Source: Moorena producens 3L (GTDB lineage Bacteria; Cyanobacteriota; Cyanobacteriia; Cyanobacteriales; Coleofasciculaceae). From it: a stretch of 64,000 bases of DNA. The notes beneath the pieces are model-generated. The model made no database searches. It worked only from the letters and a program-made list of their open reading frames with translations, and was not told the origin of the DNA. Location of the stretch: positions 59,306-123,305 of the forward strand of contig NZ_GL890964.1 in the NCBI RefSeq assembly GCF_000211815.1, written 5' to 3'. The position numbers and the translations under genes are program-made. The first letter of the stretch is position 1; each line of letters begins with the position of its first letter. Shown here piece after piece: positions 8,273 to 16,593 of this stretch.

Positions 8273-9379
8273 ATGTCTGTTGCTTTAATTGCCCATTACC
8301 TTGGTCCTCGCTTAGGCATTGGGCAGTATCTAAATCGATTACTACCACCTCTAGTTGAGGAACTGATCAGCCGAGGCACTAAGGTGAAAATCTTGGCTTC
8401 TCCGAATGCGTTTGAGAATACCCCTACCCTACAGGAGTTGGCAGATAGTGTTAATATCCTACCACCGCTGGATTACTCCCCAGCTAAGCGGTATGGTTGG
8501 GTGGCGACTCGCTTTAATGGGTATTGTGCTCAAGCAGGAGTAGAGGCTCTTGTCTGGCTATCTAACCCGATCGTTCTGCCGTGGCATCCACCTACTATTG
8601 CAGTGCTTCATGATGTGAATGAATGGAAAGCGGCTAATAAGTATGGCGATCGCATAAAAACGGCTTTGCGATCGCTAATTTACCTGGATGCCTCGATTCG
8701 TTTTGCCCAGCAGATTATAGTCGTCAGCAAAGCTACCGAGAATGACCTGCTACACTTTCGCCCTAACCCAAGGCTTCAACAGAAGCTGAAAACTATTCCC
8801 AATGGAGTAGACTCAGCCCTAGCTAAGTTACCGACCGTCTCAATTCCTGCTCCCACTGGTCCATTCTTGTTATCCGTAGGTCGGATCGATCCAGCTGCTA
8901 AGCGTTTACCGGAAGCTGTGGCATTAACCACTCAACTCAGAGAGCTCAGTGGTGAACCTTGGGAATTGCATTTAGTGGGAGGGATGAATACTTCCACCCA
9001 AGCTAGCGGTGAAGCATTCCTCAAGTCAATTGAGAGCTTGCCTTGGGTTCAGTATCATGGCCACATAAGCGATCGCATTCTGGCTCAATGGTATCGAGAG
9101 GCAACAGCGGTAGTGTTTCTATCTGACCGGGAGGGATTTGGACTACCGATTGCCGAAGCGGCATCATTTGGTCGCTTTGTGGTGGTATCTCAAGGGAATC
9201 AAGCTGGTTTGGAAGCGGGGGGGTCTGCCATCATTACCGTTGACCCTGATCAGCCCAGGGAGGCAGCCGAGAAGGTAATGGGTGGCTTGAAAGAAAAACA
9301 ATTAGCTGAGATTAGTAGTAATTTGCCGAAGTGGGAAACAGCAGCAATGGCTTATGCTGATGCCATTAATGAACTATAG
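8273..9379 (+). CDS. Glycosyltransferase family 4 protein
   Basis: A 368-residue GT4-family enzyme. Features are an N-terminal acceptor domain (ALIAHYLGPRLGIGQYLNRL), the linker IPNGVDSALAKL, and the donor-domain signature FLLSVGRIDPAAKRLPEAV. The E-x7-E motif is in VFLSDREGFGLPIAEAASFG. It likely transfers a sugar in exopolysaccharide assembly with the neighbouring genes. Two HIP1 octamers lie in its first half. A 283-bp internal segment (8984-9266) is duplicated as a broken fragment at 26807-27115. The ATG lies shortly after a heptamer repeat and has no obvious Shine-Dalgarno sequence. Confidence 0.9.
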   Translation: MSVALIAHYLGPRLGIGQYLNRLLPPLVEELISRGTKVKILASPNAFENTPTLQELADSVNILPPLDYSPAKRYGWVATRFNGYCAQAGVEALVWLSNPIVLPWHPPTIAVLHDVNEWKAANKYGDRIKTALRSLIYLDASIRFAQQIIVVSKATENDLLHFRPNPRLQQKLKTIPNGVDSALAKLPTVSIPAPTGPFLLSVGRIDPAAKRLPEAVALTTQLRELSGEPWELHLVGGMNTSTQASGEAFLKSIESLPWVQYHGHISDRILAQWYREATAVVFLSDREGFGLPIAEAASFGRFVVVSQGNQAGLEAGGSAIITVDPDQPREAAEKVMGGLKEKQLAEISSNLPKWETAAMAYADAINEL

Positions 9380-9445
9380 TGCAGGGGGCTGCTGAAATCT
9401 CTTACCCTGCTCCCGGTTGTACCGTTTTGTCAAAGGGGAACCTCA

Positions 9446-9479
9446 AGTGGGAGGACACACGATTGTGTTTACTCCCACT
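9446..9479. terminator. Hairpin between convergent genes, possible bidirectional terminator
   Basis: The arms AGTGGGAG and CTCCCACT enclose an inner ACAC/GTGT stem in the 139-base gap between the convergent GT4 gene and the TauE/SafE gene. There is no clear T-run, so it may instead be a transposon-end hairpin. Confidence 0.4.
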
Positions 9480-9518
9480 GATGCTTCACTTTTAATGATA
9501 AAACCTAGAATCACTCAA

Positions 9519-10592
9519 TTAAGCGCGTCTCAGTTTTGTGCGATACATCAGATAATAAAATGAAGTAAATAAAATCAGGGCAAACAATCCAGCCGAAACT
9601 ACGGATGTCGTGAGCGGAATCAACAGTAAAGAAGTCAGCAATTCAATTACAATTAAACTAATCAAAATCCCAACCACCATTTGGCGTTCCATAAGACTAC
9701 AAAGAATTGCTCCGGTTGGCGCACCCACTACCACAACCGGAACCGCTGCTAACCAATAATTACTGACGGGAGTGACAAAATCCCCCAGGATAAAGTTATG
9801 AATTAAAAAGCCTGTGACGGCATTAATTGCCATCAAAATCACTGAAGTTGGAGTGCTAACTTTCTCACACAAACCAAACAGTAACACCATTACAGAGTAG
9901 GCAAAAACATCCATTCCACTCCCAACTAACCCACTAATCATACCGCCCATTACTCCGACGACTAGAGATAAAATTTTTTCTCGTTTACCCCAGTGTTCAA
10001 TCGTAAAATTACGTTCAGTCTTAGTTAAATTTAATTGAATTAAAATGAGGGCAAAACTGCTCACCATCATTGTAAATGAAATTTTTATGACTTCGGGAGG
10101 AAGTAAAGGAGCCAGAAAAGCTGTTCCCATAAAAATACCTGGAATTCCCCCTAAACTCACCCAACGAATTAACTTCCATTCTACTGGAGTTTTCATAGCA
10201 ACAATCGTAAAAGATGCGGCACTCATTCCAATACTTTGAATGGCTAAAGAAAAGAGTTTTGCATCGGGGGGAGAGACGTGAAGCCACTTTGTTAAAGCTG
10301 GAAAAGCAACTGCGCCTCCTCCCATACTTGTCGCTCCTGCAACCATGGAACCAAAGACCATTGTGAAGGCAAATTCCCAATGTTCAATCAGCTTATAAAT
10401 AGCTCGACTGGGTTCAAGAATAATCAGCCAGCTTGTCCAAACTGTGAGTACACACAATAGACTATAACGAATAGAACGTTGGGATAAAATAAACTGAAAC
10501 AATGAATACATAAAATTTAAAAGATTGAATATTATTTGATTGATATGGAAAATAATTTTAGAAGCTTTTTGATTTCGGTTTTGGTAAAACAT
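9519..10592 (-). CDS. TauE/SafE family membrane permease (sulfite/sulfonate exporter type)
   Basis: A polytopic membrane protein of 357 residues, or about 330 from an internal Met, with eight to nine hydrophobic segments. The diagnostic glycine-rich motif SMVAGATSMGGGAVAFPALT lies in the first half, and the repeated half has GVMGGMISGLVGSGMD. This inverted-repeat pattern defines the TauE/SafE (DUF81) family, which exports sulfite, sulfoacetate or other small organic anions. It is the most distal gene in the orientation of the aryl biosynthesis block, but about 500 bases and a small insertion separate it from the GST remnant. A link to export of the pathway product is only a guess. Confidence 0.88.
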   Translation of the reverse strand: MFYQNRNQKASKIIFHINQIIFNLLNFMYSLFQFILSQRSIRYSLLCVLTVWTSWLIILEPSRAIYKLIEHWEFAFTMVFGSMVAGATSMGGGAVAFPALTKWLHVSPPDAKLFSLAIQSIGMSAASFTIVAMKTPVEWKLIRWVSLGGIPGIFMGTAFLAPLLPPEVIKISFTMMVSSFALILIQLNLTKTERNFTIEHWGKREKILSLVVGVMGGMISGLVGSGMDVFAYSVMVLLFGLCEKVSTPTSVILMAINAVTGFLIHNFILGDFVTPVSNYWLAAVPVVVVGAPTGAILCSLMERQMVVGILISLIVIELLTSLLLIPLTTSVVSAGLFALILFTSFYYLMYRTKLRRA

Positions 10593-10808
10593 AATTACTA
10601 TTGTTTAGCTTTATGATTATCAAAAAATGACATGAGAGAGATTTAAAGCATCATCAAAATATGATAATTTAATCAACAAACAAACTATTGAGTTAAGTTT
10701 CATCAGTTGTAACAAAAAATCTAATCAGTTGAGCATCAGAAAGTGAAGGGTTTTTGATCTTTGATAAATAGTGTTTTTAAATAGTCGAGTTCAACTACCA
10801 TCAATAAG

Positions 10809-10956
10809 GGCAGAGCTGTTTCATTTTCAGGAATAAATTTACAGGTCAATCGGTTGAAAGGGAGCTGGGGTGCTGGAGAGAGAGTATTTTTAGTAAGAAA
10901 AATATCCCTATCTCCCTACCCGTGAAATTTTAGTCGAACTATGAAACAGCCCTGCC
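10809..10956. mobile_element. 148-bp miniature inverted-repeat element (MITE) with 8-bp target duplication
   Basis: The terminal inverted repeats GGCAGAGCTGTTTCAT (left) and ATGAAACAGCCCTGCC (right) match at 15 of 16 positions. Both ends are flanked by the identical octamer TCAATAAG (10801-10808 and 10957-10964), as expected for a transposition target-site duplication. No coding capacity is present. The ends resemble ISAs1-type termini (CAGGGCTG...), so a transposase of that kind may have moved it in trans. It lies in the 500-base spacer upstream of the TauE/SafE gene, which otherwise holds only AT-rich sequence. Confidence 0.8.
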
Positions 10957-11092
10957 TCAATAAGGGGGATCTGAAGGGAGTAAAAGTAAAAATCTAGAGA
11001 GAGATAAGAAAGATGTCTGGAATCAGAAAATTGCAGAATGCATAATATTTATGTTGAAATAGCACCAGACATCTCTATCTATTGTGATGAAC

Positions 11093-11713
11093 TTAGAAAG
11101 GAAGAGGCCCAGGAACTTGAATTCCTTTCTGAACCGCAGGACGTTCTGCAATTTGATCATGCCATGGGATTAAGCTGGAAAACTGATCGAAGCTAAATCC
11201 CATACGTTTAGCAGTATAAATCCAACCCCAATGGGCAATATCTACAATGGAGTATTCATCACCGCAGAGATATTTTTGCTGCTTCAAACGTTGTTCAAGG
11301 ACACCATACAGCCTTTCAGTTTCTTTGGTATAGCGTTCAATTGCGTAAGGGATTTTTTCGGGAGCAAACAAGGCAAAGTGTGCTCGTTGTCCGAACATTG
11401 GCCCAATAGAAGCCGCTTGGAAAAAGAGCCATTGAATTGCTTCCCAACGACCTTGAGTTGATTGCGGTACTAACCGTCCAGTTTTATCTGCAAGATAGAG
11501 TAAAATTGCACAGGATTCAAATACCGTTTGTCCAGTTTCTTGATCTACAATTACTGGAACTTTAGCATTAGGATTGAGTGCAACAAATTCTTATTTAAAT
11601 TGTTCTCCTTCATAGACATTTATATGCTTTACAGTGTAAGAAAGTTCAAGTTCTTCCAAACAAATAGAAATTTTGTGACCGTTTGGGGTATTGTGTGTGT
11701 ACAGTTCAATCAT
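11093..11713 (-). pseudogene. Glutathione S-transferase, interrupted by one in-frame stop
   Basis: Reading from ATG at 11713 gives a full-length GST of about 206 codons. The thioredoxin-fold N-domain begins MIELYTHNTPNGHKISICLE and contains NPNAKVPVIVD and ESCAILLYL. The helical C-domain contains ERLYGVLEQRL and GDEYSIVDIAHWGW. Codon 41 (bases 11591-11593) is TAA where relatives usually have a sense codon (FK*EFVALNP). Nothing else is broken, so this is a young pseudogene or a sequencing error. A partial protein could start at the internal Met at 11398. The intact enzyme would be of the YfcG/Ure2p-like type, conjugating or reducing electrophiles. It follows the aryl cluster in the same direction. 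Confidence 0.82.
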
Positions 11714-11877
11714 TGAAGACTCTTGGGTTGATTAGTGAAATGTTCAGTGAACTTGAGAGGAAATCATCAAGATTTAATTGTTTTAAAATAATTAAATCTT
11801 GCTTGATTTGTTTTAATTTTTTATACTCTCAATATCTTTATATTACTACAATTAATTGTAGCTTAATTCCGGATGAT

Positions 11878-12969
11878 TTATCTTGTTTTTTTTGATAAAT
11901 TATTACTCACAAATAATAATGCCAATACAATCACTAATCCGGAATTAAAAATTGAAGGTTCAGGTACAGATTGAAGGGGATATTCTTGAGTCGCTTTGAC
12001 AATACTCAGCACTTCAGAAACCTCAGAAAGAGATTTCTGAGCCTGATTTGCAAATAAATTATGAGAACGAACAGTAGGATGAATGGGATTCCAGAATACA
12101 AATTCATCAGGATTGGTTGCATTCGTATCTAAAAAAGCCTCTGTGACATTAGAAAAGCCAAAGTTAGCTGGATTTTCTATAGCTTGATTCAGGGCTGAAT
12201 ACATATCAACCTGAATAATATTGATGTCTGAATTTTGTTCAACTTCTTCTAAAGCTATTTGCAACGCCGCATTATGATCTCGGGTAGCTTGTGCCAGTCT
12301 TTGCTGAACTTCAGGAGAACCATTAACAGCAAGGGGAATTGCACCTAAATCAAAAATATTAGGTATCATAATATTTTTTGCCCCTGCATCGGCTAACTTA
12401 TCAATTGTTGTTAATAAGTTGGTAATGGGTGTATCAACTTCCGTTAAACTTAAACCCACATAATCATTACCTCCTCCCCAAACCATATAAAGTGCATCGG
12501 GATCGGCAACGGGATTTTCGGCGACAAAATCATCAATTTGTGTTTGGATTCCCGGTAAAGGCAGTAGGTTATCGGGTAAAACATCTGTTCTCGGATTGAG
12601 AACATTATCGGTTCCTGTCGTTGCACCTCCATGGGCGACATTATTTTCAGGATTGATCTCTAAACCCAACTCAGGGATTAAAGTTTCAATCCAAATTATC
12701 CCATTGGTAAAACGTCCTTCAAAATTTGGAAATTCTGGAAAAATACCGTTAGTCAGTTCAAACAAATTCCCATCATCAGAAAAACTATCTCCAAAAACAT
12801 AAACATCGCTAAAAAGTTTGCCGGGAAGATAACCCTGATATTGACCAACTGTTAGGTAATGATCAATGGGACTCTTGGCTGTACCATTTGCGATCGCATC
12901 AGCCACTTCTGGATATTGAGAAAGATAAAAATCCTCATCAAAGATTTGATCGATAGTGATGCTCATCAA
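11878..12969 (-). CDS. Secreted GDSL/SGNH esterase with PEP-CTERM anchor
   Basis: A 363-residue protein. Residues 8-50 form the FDEDFYLSQYPEVADAIANG repeat domain seen in cyanobacterial extracellular proteins. The SGNH-hydrolase core has block I VFGDSFSDDGN (catalytic Ser), block III WGGGNDYVG (oxyanion Asn) and block V FWNPIHPT. In block V the usual catalytic Asp three residues before His is Asn. The C-terminus is a PEP-CTERM sorting signal: VPEP, a hydrophobic helix and basic residues (NNLSKKTR). It would hydrolyse acyl esters outside the cell. It lies 110 bases beyond the cupin gene in the same direction and may belong to the aryl operon. There is no classical signal peptide at the annotated start. 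Confidence 0.85.
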   Translation of the reverse strand: MMSITIDQIFDEDFYLSQYPEVADAIANGTAKSPIDHYLTVGQYQGYLPGKLFSDVYVFGDSFSDDGNLFELTNGIFPEFPNFEGRFTNGIIWIETLIPELGLEINPENNVAHGGATTGTDNVLNPRTDVLPDNLLPLPGIQTQIDDFVAENPVADPDALYMVWGGGNDYVGLSLTEVDTPITNLLTTIDKLADAGAKNIMIPNIFDLGAIPLAVNGSPEVQQRLAQATRDHNAALQIALEEVEQNSDINIIQVDMYSALNQAIENPANFGFSNVTEAFLDTNATNPDEFVFWNPIHPTVRSHNLFANQAQKSLSEVSEVLSIVKATQEYPLQSVPEPSIFNSGLVIVLALLFVSNNLSKKTR

Positions 12970-13079
12970 AAATTTATCCTTGTCCTAGTTGATTTATCAA
13001 TTTAAGTCCTAGAGCGGGATTTTTACCCACTCCAGTTTTGAGTTTTTAATATTGAAAAAGTCTGACGCTAAACTTCTGT

Positions 13080-14180
13080 TTATACCGTTTTATAATACTT
13101 TTTTTTAGATGAATTAAACATGAAATGACGTTCTACATTCCATTGATTTGAATTACGATTTTTGAGCATTAAGCCTGCACCTATTGCACCAAAAGCTAAC
13201 AAACCAATAGGGAAAGAAGACTCAGGTATTGATATTGTGCTAATAATAGCCTGGTCTGCTAGCAGACCAATAAAAGCTCCACCCGTAGGATTTTTTAAGA
13301 ATAAGTCAATGGTGTTAATGTCATCAGGTAGGGGAATATCTATACTTTGAAAACTCTGGCCAATACCAAACTCAATGGGGATTTCAGTTCCAGTGCCTAG
13401 AAAAATGCTACCACCAACGATATCCTCAACAGCACCAGTGCGGATTACGTCTACTGTTGCTACAGAAGACCCTTTCTCAGTGAAGAATTGATTACCGGCA
13501 AACTCTAGTGAGCTAGGAAATATAAGCCCGTTTGCTGGGGCAGCTTCCAAAAGTTCTTCAGGATTTACAGGAGGTTGATTAAATGGATCTGTTACGGGCT
13601 GACCGACTTCCCGGAAAAAGTCTTCAACTCCTGTAGGTTCATAATAAATGAGTAGCCTCGCCAAATCTGATGTCTGATTTCGGAAGGCGTGCTTGCCATT
13701 TTGGGGGCCAAAAATAAGCGTTTCAGATGGTGTCAGTGCTGTTTGGTCTTCTAATTGAAACTCTAAAGTACCATCCAGCATGAAAAACCACTCAGCTTCA
13801 TCTTCATGGAAGTGTAATGGAGTACCACCGCCAGGGACAACAACGACATCTAATAGTGTGTACTGTTCATCAGTGGTCTCGCCTGTTTCGACAAAGGAAA
13901 TTCGTCCACCTGCGACCCATGCAGTTTCTAAATCTTGGTAGAATAAAGATGTCGATGATGTATCATCTAACCCGGCTAAATAATCAGTGATAGGCGTGGG
14001 AATGGGGCCATTCAAAAAATCAGAGATATCAATCGAGCTAGATGTTACTGTTGAGGAATCCTGTTGTCCATGCTGATGGAAATCAAAACCAAAGTGAGCT
14101 TCTGCGGGAAAACTAATTCCCAAAGTTAATAGAAATGAGCTAGCGACGTAAAATGCGGTAGACTTAGTTTTGAGATTCAT
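13080..14180 (-). CDS. Secreted single-cupin protein with PEP-CTERM anchor (copy 1)
   Basis: A 366-residue protein. The signal peptide (STAFYVASSFLLTLGISFP, then AEA) is nearly identical to that of the neighbouring larger cupin. The central cupin carries the metal motif VPGGGTPLHFHEDEAEWFF (two His, Glu) and the second motif GKHAFRN. A Calx-beta-like or adhesion-like segment follows, and then the PEP-CTERM tail (IPESSFP, hydrophobic helix, KNRNSN). It was probably exported and processed by an exosortase. The ATG at 14180 was chosen because it aligns with the paralogue and shares its upstream TAGTAGGTATACCC; the longer frame to 14255 runs into the dead pobA copy. The gene belongs to a duplicated pobA-cupin unit. 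Substrate and oxygenase activity are unknown. Confidence 0.83.
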   Translation of the reverse strand: MNLKTKSTAFYVASSFLLTLGISFPAEAHFGFDFHQHGQQDSSTVTSSSIDISDFLNGPIPTPITDYLAGLDDTSSTSLFYQDLETAWVAGGRISFVETGETTDEQYTLLDVVVVPGGGTPLHFHEDEAEWFFMLDGTLEFQLEDQTALTPSETLIFGPQNGKHAFRNQTSDLARLLIYYEPTGVEDFFREVGQPVTDPFNQPPVNPEELLEAAPANGLIFPSSLEFAGNQFFTEKGSSVATVDVIRTGAVEDIVGGSIFLGTGTEIPIEFGIGQSFQSIDIPLPDDINTIDLFLKNPTGGAFIGLLADQAIISTISIPESSFPIGLLAFGAIGAGLMLKNRNSNQWNVERHFMFNSSKKKYYKTV

Positions 14181-14251
14181 GGGTATACCTACTAAAAATT
14201 TTGACAATGTAATGGTCTGAAATTCCCTGATCTTCCAAGGAATTTCAAAAA

Positions 14252-14862
14252 TCATACAATACCAACGTAGTTCCGGGCAACATTTTTAGCAAAAGTTAAT
14301 GAAGTTGTCAGTTGAGAGAGTTTGGATTCACTTAACTTGCGTCGAAAACGCACATCTTCTAAATATTCTCCTTCTGGTGAGTGCAGCATGGTTAACAAGC
14401 TGTAAGAGAATTCTTGAGCACGCCAGATGTAGGGCAAGCGAATTTCGGAGTACTGCTCAAGATAAGAAATATCATTGTTTTCGAGATAAGCTGTTGAGCA
14501 TTTAGATTGGGATACCTAAATTGCTCAAAGGGAACAGGTAACAGGGAATAGGGAACAGTAAAACAACCATTTAAATGCGCAACAGCTTAGTAGCTAATCA
14601 ATGTTTATGCTAGGACTACTGCATCTTGCACCGCTAAATTTAAGCCTTTTCCACCCATTGGGGTAATAATATGAGCCGTATCTCCTACTAATAATAATCG
14701 CTGATAACCCATGGGTTCCATCACATAATTTCGCAGCTCCATAATATGCTTTTGAAAGATTTCACCTTCATTTAATGGGCATCTTTTTTTAGCAAGCCGC
14801 TGGTGTAAATTACTCCAGATGCGTTCATCTGAGCAATCTTCTAAAGTATCGGTGCTGGGAAA
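14252..14862 (-). pseudogene. Decayed C-terminal copy of the pobA-like hydroxylase gene
   Basis: This segment is a close copy of the last 180 or so codons of the intact pobA-like gene at 16594-17796. It keeps STDTLEDCSDERIWSNLHQR, MEPMGYQRLLLVGDTAHIITP and the identical ending LTFAKN(V)ARNYVGIV. The FAD-binding N-terminal two thirds are missing; homology stops at about 14862. The frame is broken by a 99-bp terminal-inverted-repeat insertion at 14489-14587. The downstream spacer up to the cupin start is also copied. It arose by tandem duplication of the pobA-cupin unit followed by decay and cannot encode an active hydroxylase. Confidence 0.9.
14487..14589. mobile_element. 99-bp MITE with 18-bp inverted ends and TA duplication
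   Basis: Comparison with the intact paralogue near 16826 shows an insertion exactly here. Left end TAAGCTGTTGAGCATTTA and right end TAAATGCGCAACAGCTTA are inverted repeats with 17 of 18 matches. The outer TA is present on both sides and once in the paralogue (GGTAGTAGC), consistent with a TA target duplication of the IS630/Tc1-mariner type. The interior contains GGGAACAGGTAACAGGGAA-like heptamer sequence and no gene. Confidence 0.82.
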
Positions 14863-15003
14863 TGGAAACCCTGGTTTATCTTGCTCATCTTTGGAAAACA
14901 CACGACTCATGCTTGTCTATTTATTGTGGGGAAATTTAAAATATTTAATTCCCCCTAAATTTCCAAGATAAATGTTTGTTATAATGGTCTCAGGAAACCT
15001 TGA

Positions 15004-16521
15004 TCAAATTAATTTGACTCGAAAATTAATATTCTCATTTAATGATTTACGATTTTTATTCAACAGAGCGCCTGCACTGCAAGCCATGAGTAGTAAACCG
15101 GAAATCAAAGAAGGCTCAGGAATATTTACATTCTCTTCATCATTTGTAACACCAAATGTTTTAACAAAGTTTTCTAATTTATACGGATTATCAGCCGTAA
15201 ATAGTAGAGTGCGAGCGGACAATTGTCCCAAGTTACTAAAACTGTACTTGCTTCCTTCTGGCAAGTAAATAAAGGTATTCGGATCAGCACTAAAAGATTG
15301 ATCGGCAACATTAATAGTTAGCTCTCCATCCAACGTGTAGAGTGCTAAATCAGTTGGAGCTATTAATAATTCTTCAAGCCCTGAGTTTTGTTCGGGAATA
15401 AATACATCGAATAATGAGAGCAGTCCTTCCGTTTGATTCACGTTAGCAACCTGTGTATAATTACTTCCACCTAACCAAAAAGAATTCGGATTCGGATCAG
15501 GGAGTAACAGAGGAAAATCATCCGGAGAATACCCATCAATTAAGGTGTAAGTATTATCCTCACCCAAGGTTAAAAGGGCTTTATTTTGTAGGAGTGCAAT
15601 ACTGGTATCAATCGGATCAACTAAGGTCAGTTCAAAGTTCTGATTTTCTGCACCTTCAATACCCGTAATCTCTACGTTCTGAATTCGTTCTCCATCCCCA
15701 AAGGTAACAGGAATTTCAGCAACAGTTGAGTCATCTTCAGGATTACTAACAATCAGTGTCGCACTCGCTTCTCCATCAGCTTCACCCGGACGAATAACCA
15801 CAAGTTCAGGATCACCCTCTTGGGTAATTCCAAATTGAGGGGGAGTAATGAGTAATGAGTCAGGTGCCACCACCCCAAAATCGCTCAACAGTTGGAAGCC
15901 ACCCTCTATCAATTCAGGGGTTGGAAGTTGAGGAAAAGGTGGATTATCAGAGGTTCCCGGTTGACCCAGCCCTTCAAATAGGCCATCAATTCCAGCTGGG
16001 ATTACAAACTCTATGTGACGGGCAGGTTGTTCACCTGCATTAACAAAAGCGTGGAGAACATCTTTCGGTTTAGAAATGAAGGTTCCAGGTGTCGCCGTAA
16101 AGAGTTGATCTTCCAGTTGATACGTGATTTCTCCATCAAGAACGTAGACAAACTCATCTTCAAGGGTGTGATAGTGAGGGAGTGGCCCACCCGGTAAGGT
16201 AGTGAAATCAAAGACTGCTAATTGCCCATCAGTATTGTCACCGATTTCAACAAACTCTGCGTTGTCACTGAATAGCCAAAACCCTGGACGATCTACATCA
16301 GGTAATACAACTGGAGTGTCACCATCTGCTGTGATTTCAAGAGTATTTGAAGCTTCAGTAGCATTGGTCGGAATGGTAAAAGAAGAAACATTTGAAGAAT
16401 CCTGTTGTTCATGCTGATGGAAATCCCAACTAAAGTGAGCTTCTGCGGGAAAACTGATTCCCAAAGTTAAGAGAAATGAGCTAGCGACGTGAAATACGGT
16501 AGACTTAGTATTAGGATGCAT
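15004..16521 (-). CDS. Secreted double-cupin protein with PEP-CTERM anchor (copy 2)
   Basis: A 505-residue exported protein. The signal peptide reads TVFHVASSFLLTLGISFPA, then EAHF. The first cupin carries a metal site (PGGPLPHYHTLEDEFVYVLD; second motif VLHAFVNAG). A beta-sandwich middle has the Calx-beta-like phrase LIVSNPEDDSTVAEIPVTFG. A second, degenerate cupin (LYTLDGELTINVADQSF) lacks the HxH residues. The C-terminal PEP-CTERM signal is NIPEPSLISGLLLM followed by NKNRK. It lies 72 bases after pobA in the same direction, so it is probably co-transcribed. A secreted cupin in an aryl-acid operon might oxidise or bind the exported phenolic, as quercetin-dioxygenase-type cupins do; this is inference. 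Its shorter relative lies 0.8 kb downstream. Confidence 0.85.
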   Translation of the reverse strand: MHPNTKSTVFHVASSFLLTLGISFPAEAHFSWDFHQHEQQDSSNVSSFTIPTNATEASNTLEITADGDTPVVLPDVDRPGFWLFSDNAEFVEIGDNTDGQLAVFDFTTLPGGPLPHYHTLEDEFVYVLDGEITYQLEDQLFTATPGTFISKPKDVLHAFVNAGEQPARHIEFVIPAGIDGLFEGLGQPGTSDNPPFPQLPTPELIEGGFQLLSDFGVVAPDSLLITPPQFGITQEGDPELVVIRPGEADGEASATLIVSNPEDDSTVAEIPVTFGDGERIQNVEITGIEGAENQNFELTLVDPIDTSIALLQNKALLTLGEDNTYTLIDGYSPDDFPLLLPDPNPNSFWLGGSNYTQVANVNQTEGLLSLFDVFIPEQNSGLEELLIAPTDLALYTLDGELTINVADQSFSADPNTFIYLPEGSKYSFSNLGQLSARTLLFTADNPYKLENFVKTFGVTNDEENVNIPEPSLISGLLLMACSAGALLNKNRKSLNENINFRVKLI

Positions 16522-16593
16522 GGGTATACCTAACTAAAAATTTTGACAATGTAATAGTCTGAAATTCCCTGCTCTCCCAAGGAATTTAAAAAA

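Noticed and set aside
11528..11895. Two small plus-strand frames
   Set aside because: They lie antisense to the GST remnant or in AT-rich spacer with no protein-like composition.
14929..14954. Hairpin GGGGAAATTT...ATTTAATTCCCC downstream of the double cupin
   Set aside because: Imperfect stem and no T-run on the minus strand; too weak to call a terminator that would split the operon.
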